From a virus: 26,213 nucleotides of DNA. Numbering within the stretch: the stretch's first letter is position 1; every line of letters begins with the position of its first letter. Where the stretch lies: positions 1-26,213 of the IMG/VR virus record IMGVR_UViG_3300042471_000110; one strand, given 5' to 3'. Made by a program: the position numbers and the translations under genes. Under the pieces are notes generated by a model. That model had not been told where the DNA came from. It searched no databases and saw nothing but the letters and a program-made list of their open reading frames with translations. This document shows, piece after piece, positions 1 to 8,900 of this stretch.

Positions 1-2326
1 TTCCAGTTCCTGTAATATTAAACTCAGCAGCATCAAACCTGATAATTTCTCCATTAGCATAGAAATATCCTTGATATCTTGTTAACCAGTATACGCTTTC
101 ACCTAGATCTATTGTGTTATTTATGACTACCCCGCCAGATACCACGGGTGGGGTTGCTGGTAAGTTAGAATTGATAGGCATAGCACCCAAAACATAGTTG
201 CCTTGTTTTGCAGCAACCTCATTTATTGTCTTAGTGCTTTCCGTTCCCGCTACTTCCCACAAAAGGGCTGGCTTATAAATCCAAGTTTTTTCTCTATCAA
301 TCATGCTTGATTGTCTAATTGATCCATAAGATCTCTGCAAATATCTTGTAGTATAAGAAATTTTTCCATCATTATATACTTTTTTATCTTGAGAAGCAAT
401 AGATACTATGTTTGGCAAATCTCCAGAAGAAGAATTTTCAATAACACCAGTGTCAGATTGATTATTGTTTCCAAGTAATATAAAGTCTGTTGGTCTTTCA
501 TCTACAGTTGGCATCAAGTAATTTTTACTCATTACAACAAAATTATTATACTCATCAAAAAACATTGCTGTTTGTGTTGCTACTGCAAGTTGGTTTAAAA
601 CCTCTGCTACGTTTTGATCTGGGGCAACAAAGAAGTATGGTATGACGGGATCAGATTCTCCATCTATTCTTCTAAAAGTATAGTTTGTAAAACCAATATA
701 GTCTAACAATGTAGTTATTGCAAAACTTAAAGATGCCTGAGTTAGTAATAATCGTGGTGCTGGCATAGACTCAAGGAAAAAATAAAAATCTCTTAATTCA
801 ATATTAATTGATCCCGCATCTACATCAGCCTGTGGGAGTCCCTCAGAGTACATGGTTTTAACGGGAATGTAATAATCATACAAAAAGCCGTCTGTGTCTT
901 CTACGCTATTAACTACTTCATAAAATAAAAACTTAATATTTTTTCTTACATAGTCAGCAATGATACTAGACGAGTTGTTTTCATTAAATGCCTGATCATC
1001 ATCAAAAACAGACATCGTTCCAGTTGATGCAAGTAATTGCCCTACTGGCAAAGATGTAACTCCAACATCTGATAATATTTTTGTAATATCATATTGAATT
1101 GTTTTATCTGATAAATCTACTAATAATCTTGGTGAGAACTCAATAAGATCAAATGTTGAATCAAATTTATTCATTACTTCAACAACAATTCTAATGCCAC
1201 GCATATATTGAAACTCTCTGTAAGATGTTCCACCAGCAACAGGATCTGTAAAGGATGCTGGCGAAGTTAGATCTGTTACAAAAGATGTTTCATTTGTAAT
1301 TACTTCAGAGCCAAGAATCCACCCATATTCTGGTGTAAAGGTTTCGTAACTATCTCCATCCCAAATATAAAAATTTCCAATGTCTCCAGTATTTTGAATA
1401 ACAAGATAAGCAGAGCCAACTAGCGGTGCCTCTGGAAGCAGCGTACTTGAAGATAATGTTTCTGCAAATCTATATATATCTTTATAAGCATCGGGAATAA
1501 TTAATCCATATTGCAATTCAACATATCCGTCTGGTCCAATAATTGCTGATCCATCTGCTCTTGTATCATTTTCTCTAAAAGTATATGCATCTACCCAATT
1601 ATCCCCATTAAGATACTGCACTCTCCATCTTGTTGGAGTTCTTTTATTTTGTTCACCATATAATGGGTCAGATATTGATCCCGTTGCAGTACTATATGGT
1701 CCTAAATTAATATCTCCAACACCAGTTTGCATTTTTATCACAATTCTATTTGCTGGAACTTGATTTTTATAAACTACAAAAGGAGCAGTATCATCTATAT
1801 AGTTTAAACCATTTGATATATTTTTAGCAATTCCATATTCAACGTTATCTTCTGTTCTATAAGAAGTCCAATATCTAAACTGATCATATCTTGATGGCAT
1901 ATACCAACGTGGACGCTGTGCCATTGCTGAACCAGAATTTGGCAAATATGTTCCAGAAAAATATAAAGGCTTATTGATACCAGAACGTGGCCTAAATGGC
2001 CTTACACAATCCTCTAAAGAGTAAAGCATTTTCATTTTTTCTTTTAAAAGAGTAAACTGTTGTGGTGTTCCACTATTATCAAATCCACCATCTACTACTA
2101 CATCTGCATCTGTGGCGCCTGTGTAATACCCGCCAGAATCCAAAGAATCAAAAATAACTGGCAAAGTAAAAAAGTCTGAGCCTGCCGTTGTTGGACGGTA
2201 GCGATAATTACCAAGCAAAAATATATTGTCTGGCATATTCATATTCCACTCAGCAAGAACCAAAGATCTTAGTTGTATTGTTGCTGATGTTTCTAGATGA
2301 GTCTTTAATGTTTCATTAATAAACAT
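1..2326 (-). CDS. Minor tail protein, hub/baseplate type, 3' end cut by window edge
   Basis: The frame stays open from an ATG at 2326 to the window end, giving about 775 residues with no stop, so the protein is partial. It begins MFINETLKTHLETSATI. The ATG directly abuts the TAA of the preceding gene (TAAATG), with a purine-rich SD-like GAAGAGG inside that gene. The protein is beta-rich, with many Tyr/Asp/Asn and aromatic residues, no membrane segment and no obvious coiled coil. A central part (about residues 390-540, VEVMNKFDSTFDLIEF, then LLVDLSDKTIQYDITKI) resembles the domain organisation of siphovirus tail-hub proteins. Position after the tape measure and the distal-tail-like gene is where the hub or tail-associated protein normally sits. 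It probably builds the tail tip and takes part in host contact. Family assignment is by position and general character; no catalytic motif was recognised in the visible part. Confidence 0.75.
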   Translation of the reverse strand, partial: MFINETLKTHLETSATIQLRSLVLAEWNMNMPDNIFLLGNYRYRPTTAGSDFFTLPVIFDSLDSGGYYTGATDADVVVDGGFDNSGTPQQFTLLKEKMKMLYSLEDCVRPFRPRSGINKPLYFSGTYLPNSGSAMAQRPRWYMPSRYDQFRYWTSYRTEDNVEYGIAKNISNGLNYIDDTAPFVVYKNQVPANRIVIKMQTGVGDINLGPYSTATGSISDPLYGEQNKRTPTRWRVQYLNGDNWVDAYTFRENDTRADGSAIIGPDGYVELQYGLIIPDAYKDIYRFAETLSSSTLLPEAPLVGSAYLVIQNTGDIGNFYIWDGDSYETFTPEYGWILGSEVITNETSFVTDLTSPASFTDPVAGGTSYREFQYMRGIRIVVEVMNKFDSTFDLIEFSPRLLVDLSDKTIQYDITKILSDVGVTSLPVGQLLASTGTMSVFDDDQAFNENNSSSIIADYVRKNIKFLFYEVVNSVEDTDGFLYDYYIPVKTMYSEGLPQADVDAGSINIELRDFYFFLESMPAPRLLLTQASLSFAITTLLDYIGFTNYTFRRIDGESDPVIPYFFVAPDQNVAEVLNQLAVATQTAMFFDEYNNFVVMSKNYLMPTVDERPTDFILLGNNNQSDTGVIENSSSGDLPNIVSIASQDKKVYNDGKISYTTRYLQRSYGSIRQSSMIDREKTWIYKPALLWEVAGTESTKTINEVAAKQGNYVLGAMPINSNLPATPPVVSGGVVINNTIDLGESVYWLTRYQGYFYANGEIIRFDAAEFNITGTG

Positions 2327-2974
2327 TTAGACCTCTTCAAGGGTTAGATTTATATTCCAGAAATCATATGTGCTACCACCACGTTTTACGACAGAATAGT
2401 TAAAATCTGCAAAATAAACTTCAATAATTTGATTATATTGTGCTAGGTGTCCAAATGAAGCATCTGTGATTTCTCCACCTGTTTTAAAGTTGCTGTATTT
2501 ATCATATGCTAGGTACATCCAAAATGGTCCAGGATGTGATTGATACCAGTCTAATATTGCTACCCCGCCAGCACCGCCATCTGTTGTAAATTCTCCAGAT
2601 GTATTTTTATATGGAGATATGCCAGTAGAATCAAAATCTGCCACCTCAAAATATGCACGGGATGGAAGCATATTCCAAGACATACTAATACTAAGTTTAT
2701 CTGCGATATGGTATGAACGCATACGACCATTAATTGTGCGTTGACGCTTTTCAATTCTTTGTTGATCAAAACTAATTTCTCCACGATTATTGTCAGATAA
2801 GATTAAGAACTGATCAATTAAGTCTTGATCTGTACCGCCAGGAACAACAGCCCCAACTTCAAACCCATTTGGAAGATAAATACCACTTGTTAATGTGCCA
2901 GAATTGTTAGACCAAAGGACTGCTTCTGGGCGCTGATAGCGCTTACGACCTGTCATATATGCAGCGGTAGCCAT
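2327..2974 (-). CDS. Distal tail protein-like minor tail protein
   Basis: A 215-residue protein starting at ATG 2974, two bases after the tape measure stop, with AAAGGG upstream as a likely ribosome site lying inside the end of the tape measure gene. The C-terminal half (FWMYLAYDKYSNFKTGG, then YFADFNYSVVKRGGSTYDFWNINLTLEEV in part) has the beta-strand pattern and ending typical of short distal tail or tail-tip proteins, which form the ring joining the tail tube to the hub. No membrane segment or signal peptide is visible. It is translationally linked to both neighbours (2-base gap before it, zero-base gap after it), so it is probably made in step with the tail-tip proteins. The structural role is well supported by position; the exact family (Dit-like) is inference. 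Confidence 0.7.
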   Translation of the reverse strand: MATAAYMTGRKRYQRPEAVLWSNNSGTLTSGIYLPNGFEVGAVVPGGTDQDLIDQFLILSDNNRGEISFDQQRIEKRQRTINGRMRSYHIADKLSISMSWNMLPSRAYFEVADFDSTGISPYKNTSGEFTTDGGAGGVAILDWYQSHPGPFWMYLAYDKYSNFKTGGEITDASFGHLAQYNQIIEVYFADFNYSVVKRGGSTYDFWNINLTLEEV

Positions 2975-2976
2975 AA

Positions 2977-5900
2977 TTAAACCCTTTGTCCCTTAATTCT
3001 TTGTGAATCAATTTGTTTAATCTGTGTCATTACTGATCTTGCAATTTCATCAGGATTTGCACCAGATTTAACATTTACGCTTATACTATAATTATACACT
3101 GAATCACCATTGTATGTGCCATCATTTATGGCTTTCATATTATCAACACCAAAATCTTTTACAGCATATTTACTCATAATAAATTCTCCAGGGGATAACA
3201 TGGCTGGTATTGTGTCGCTACCCCTTGCAAATCCTCCAAAACCAAAATATTTTGGCTTTACCATTCCACCTTTTGCCAACATCTGCATCTCTCCATAGAA
3301 TCCACCACCACCACCGCCGCCACTAGGCTTAGAAAGACTTTGTTGATATGCAATTGCTTGTCCAGTATATCTTGCAGTAGACGCTGCCAAAGATGGATCC
3401 ATACCCTGAAGAGTTAGTCCAGAAAACATTGCATTCGCTATATTTGATGCAGATTCGCCAACAGAAACCGCAGCCGCTACTGCATTATTAATTTCTTCGG
3501 TAGTGCCTGCTGCAATTATAGTGCTAATTGCGCCTTCTTTAATTACTTTTTCTAAGGCTAAGGCGGCAGCAGCCGCATCGGCAGCAGCAATTGCTGCTAG
3601 TGCTGCTGCATCTGCTGCTGCTTTGTCTGCTGCTGCTTTATTTGGATCACTAGACTCTGAAGAATCTGCAACAACGCATGAGGAAAATGTAGATGATTGC
3701 ATCAATCCATTAACATATTCTTCTATATAGTTTGCTTTTCCAGAAGCACACTTTGTCTTTGATACGGACTTTACAACAGTTTTAGTTTCTCTTACTACTG
3801 CACCACCACTACTGCCCACTTTATTATTTGCTGAATATGTTCCTCCCATCGCAATAGCAAGTTGTTTTGCAAGACCAATTGCTCTTTCTAATTCCTTATT
3901 AAAATTAAAAGTAGCAAGTTCTGCATCAAGAATTGCCAATTCTACATCTCCCCAAGCGTCTTCTTCTGCCTGCAAACCAGCAAGAGCAGCCTCAGTTCTT
4001 TGTTGAACTTTTTCTAGTGTTAAACGTGCTGCATCTAATTTACTGTTTTCTATATCAAGTAGTGCTTGTGCAGGAAGCAATTCACTAAGCCTAATAGTAA
4101 GGATTTGGCGCTCTTTAATTTCTATTGCATCAAGTTCAACCTTACGAGCCTTTTCAATATTATAAATATCATCTTCAATACCACGAAGAATTAATTGTTG
4201 CTGTTCTCTTTGTTCTCCAAGAGTATAAATTTGATCTGCAAGAACGCTCATTTCTCTATTCTTTATTTCTCTTGCTTGTTCAATTGCATATATTCTATCC
4301 TGTAATGCAAGAACTCTGATATCTACTAGTTCTCTTTGTTCTTCAAGAGCAAATATTTGTTGTCCAATAGCAAATTGTCTATCCTCAATTTGTTTTCTAG
4401 TCATACCGTTACTTGCAATAACACGACCAATTTCTTGCTCTCTTGCTAAACGTAAGTTATCAGATTGATCTCCAACAGCCTTTTGTGCAGCCTCATTTCT
4501 CATTTCTTGTGCTAGTTGAGCGGCAGCAGAAATATCGCCTTGTGATAAAGCATCCGCAAGAGATATTCTTGCTTTTTCTTGATTTGCTATATCCTGGTTT
4601 ATATCTGATATTTTTTGTAATGATTCTTCTTGTTTATCATATTTTTCATTAATAGAATCAACAACTCTATCCATTAACTCTAACTCATTTGAAAGGTCGG
4701 ATGATTCTTCCTGTAAGGCAGCAATTGGCCGTTCAAAATTAATATCAATACTACGAGACAATGCATCTATTTGAGACTGTAAATCTTCAATTGGTTTACT
4801 AAATTCTAGTTCAACACTGCGAGATAAGTCATCAGATAACTCTTGTAGTCTTTCAATTTCTCTAGAAAGATCTGTTTCAATGCTGCGAGATAATTTTTCA
4901 GAAGCATCCTGTGCTGTCTTTAACGGTACATCAAACCTTAACTCTATGGCAAGTTTTGCTTTATCAATTTCAGTTTGAATTGCATCAATTCTCTTTTGAA
5001 TTACATTTACCGCTTCTTGTTCTACACGGACACGCTCCTCAGCAACCCTAACTGCTTCTTCTGCCTTTCTTTTTTCTGATCTAAACTGACGCTCAATTAA
5101 TGCACGGCGCAACTGAAAATATTTATTTACTTGCGAAGAAATTTCATCAATTTGTTTTTTAATTGCAGCAACTATATCTACCTTCATATCAATGCCTAAT
5201 TGTAAGTCTGCATTAATTGTTACACCTTCAAGTACATCAAAAATATCTTTAATCTTATTTGCTATTTCTTCTGATGGTACTGCTCCAGATAGTAAATCAC
5301 TAATTCCCTGCGCTAACTCTGGAGTATTTGCAATTTGTGCAAGTTGCTCTTTTGTAAAAGTACCGACGCTAATTCCTAATTCTTCTGATAATATTTTTTG
5401 TAACTCACCAGTTGTTGCACCAGTAAGTGCAGCAAGCGTTGTTTGCAGTTCAGTTGTTTTATCTCTAGTGGCTTGGGCAGTTTGTCTTAATGCTAAATTA
5501 AGAAGTTCTACCTCTTTCTTAGCCCGTTCTGCCTCATCTGCCATTGCTTTTAATTCATCTGGCTTAATGTCTTTACTTACAATAGCAATAGCCAATGATT
5601 CATCCTTGATCATTTCTAGTGCTTGACCATACTCAACACCAGCAGCACGTAGTTTTAAAAATGCTTGACGTTGTGCAATAGCCCCTTCTGCAGTGCGTTT
5701 TTGACTTTCTTGAAATTCTCCAATTGGTAACTCTGCAAACGCCTCATTGGCAGCCTTGCCAAACTCAGTTAATACAACCTTGCCCTTCTTGGTGACCGTA
5801 ATAAATTGAGCCATGGTTTCTTTATCTAAACCACTAACAAAATCTAAGAATCCTCTATTGGCCTGTATATCTTTACCAATTACTTTTCCTTTTTTATCTT

Positions 5901-8900
5901 TTGCTATAACACCCTCTTGTAGTTGCTGTAGCACACCAGAGAATTTATTTATTCCTTTACCCTGGGTAATTCTAAGAAGTTCTTTTACTCCACCCTCGGC
6001 ATTAATAGCAGCATCACGAACCATCTTAAGTTTGTTGAGAAGATTATCAAGTGCTGTGTCTCTTCCTGCTCTATCCTTCTTTGTTCCATCGCCAGCGCCT
6101 GGTGGAACAACATCTGTTGTTGTAGGTGTACCATAAAATGTTTCAACATCAAGTTGTGCTAATTCTTCATCAGTTTTACCTTTAGCGCCCTCCATTGAAA
6201 AACTATAAACAATATCATATACTTCTTTATATTTTTTGCCCTGAGATGCTTCCATGGCTTTTTTCTTAGCATATCTGCTTAGCCATTCTGCTTTTGCTTC
6301 TGGATCCTGGAAATCTGTTCTAAACTGATAAAAAGTTAAATATTTTTGTATTGCCTCTTTACGAACCTCTGGTGCAAGTTTTTTATAGTACTCCCAGTTT
6401 TCAATAATAGTATCAACGCCACCCTCTGGGAATCCAGCAGTTTTAAGAGCAATGGCTATTTCTTTGGGATCTTTAGAAAAATCAATTTCTTCTATTGCTG
6501 CTAGATCTCTGGAGAATTGCAATAGGCCGTCTTCTCCAAGACCTTCAAGCATTACCTTCATATTTATTTCAGTACCATTAAGTTCACTAATTACAGCAAT
6601 TGCTTTTGATGTTTGATCAAATTGTTCTGTTGGTAAAGCGGTAACTTTTAAGAAAATGTTTTGTGCTATTGCTTTTGCTTTTTTACCACTTCCAATTCCA
6701 GCAAGCAAAGATTGTAATTCAAATGTTTTTGCAGCACCTTGTGTTTTAACTGATAAGTTTAAAGCAGCACTAAGTGTTCCAAGATTTCCGCCTTCTGTAC
6801 CACCAAACATCCTAATAATTGATTCAATTTGATCTGGGTTTGCTAATTTGTTTGCAAGCAAAAGTTGCATCTCTACTTCAAAGTCTTGGGCAGCCTCTGC
6901 GGATTCAAATCCTGCTTTTTTAAACTCATCCTGTCTAAACGCATTTTCATCACTAATTTTTGAAAGTGTTTCAAGCAATCTATTTGCTGAAGTTTCAAAA
7001 TCTGTGCCTTTAAAAATATCCTTAACTTTGCCTTTTAATGCATCAAAATATGCATCTTCTTCGGCATCTCCACCAAAAAGAGATCTCGTAGTTGTATTTT
7101 GTATTTCTTTAAATTGTTTTAATGAAATCTTAAGAGATTTAGCAACTTCAGCAGTTAATGTTTTTTCTCCAGCAATCTGTTGCGAAATAAGCATGTTGAT
7201 CTCTTGCTGTATTCCAAGTTGTTCTTCTTTATCCTTGGTCATAGCAAGTTGGTCTTTTTTAGCCTTTATTTGTTTTTCATAATAAATAGTAAATGCATCC
7301 AATTGTGCTTGAGCAAACTCTGCGCTTGTGCCAGCAAGTCCTGCAAGTTGTGCTGGAGCCTTGCGCCCCCCACCCACAACATCAGTTTCTTTAAGAAGTT
7401 CCCGTGCTTTTTTTCCTGATTCTTGGATTAGGTTAACCCTAGCCTTTAGTGGCTCTCTTAGCAAATCTTCTCCATTAGGACCAACAAGCATAGTTAATTC
7501 GCCAGTAATTCTTGCATATAATCCAGCATCTCCAAGATTAGTAGAGATCTGCTCTGCAACACTTCTGGCTTGTTCTGCTGTCATTACACCATCAGAAATA
7601 TATGCACCCAATTGTAAAGCAAAGTCTTTTGCTGCTTTTTCTGTTCCATATACATCTTTGTTTGTCATAAATGCTTTATTAACTTGTTTGCCAATATCAG
7701 ATGATAAGAACTGACTTCCAAACTGCCTTCCTACACGTCCTGCTTCATTATATTGTCCTAATACCCCGCTAGTTCTTCTTGTTGCCATTAACTCTGAAGC
7801 GCCAACTTTGCCAGTAATTTCAGAAACCTTTTTCATTTGCTCGGTTGTTGCAGTAATGCTTCTTATAAACTGTTCTTCTTTTCTTGCTCTTTCTGCCATT
7901 ATTCTATTACCAGCATAGATTATTCCTGCAAATGCAAGGACTGCAGCACCAGCAGCAACATATGGATTCATTAACAATGGAGCAAAACTTGCTAAGAAAG
8001 ATGCACCCATCAATCCCATTCCAAGACCAGTATTGCCTGTTGCAAAGGCACCCATTGAGGCAACTCCTAGTCCAGCGCTAACTCCGCCAGCAATTTTACC
8101 AACCTTTGCTTTTCTTTCTGCTTGTTGAGTTTTCTTTTTATCTTCAGCGCTTTGCTGAATCATTGCTGTTTCGTTCTTAATGGCATTAAGCCTTCTTGTT
8201 TCCCATCCACGTTTTGCAGCCTGAGATCTTTTTTCTTTTGCCGCCTCTTCTTGTGGACTTAAAATCATATATGATCTAGCAGCAACATTTCTTTTCTTTG
8301 CTGCAGCGCTTAATCCTGCAGACTGAGACTTGACTTCTGAATCACCAACACCAAAACTTTGTGCCTTTTCCCCAGCAATCATTGCCTGAATTAATGGCTT
8401 ATTGGCTGGATCTTGTGCTGACTCTGCAGGGATAACGGCCTCTCCAGGAGTAAGCATTGCAGGTACGGTGTCTGTTCCTTTTGCATAATATTTTACATTT
8501 TTTGTTCCACGATTAAATTTCTTTGGAAGTTTTGATGTTGCACCCGCTGCTCCTGCCTTACCACCAACAAAAAATCCTGGATTAGTAGCAGCCAAACGAG
8601 CAGCAGCAGCAGAAGCCTGATTGTATGCTATAGCAAGTTGTCTTGCAGCGGTAGCCTCAATATTAAATACCTCTATTAATTTTGTATGACCAGTGTTCAT
8701 TGCTGCTGTCATTGAAACATTTTCTAATTCAGCAGTTGTCATATAATTAAAAGTTGAACCAAGTACGGTAGATGCACCTGTTGCTTTTCTCATTATCATA
8801 GTAAAGCCCCATACTGCTTTAACAGTATTTCCTACTAAGTTACCAAACAGACCAAGGGCCATAAGTACTGCTGGAAAAGCAGTAGCAAATACTAATATAA

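Noticed and set aside
3530-3650. GCT/GCA-rich stretch as a DNA microsatellite
   Set aside because: It encodes an in-frame Ala-rich segment of the tape measure without exact unit repetition.
5192-5626. Plus-strand open frames of about 144 codons (also 6848-7282)
   Set aside because: They are antisense to helical parts of the tape measure, where Leu/Glu/Lys-rich coding leaves few stops opposite. No promoter or SD was seen.
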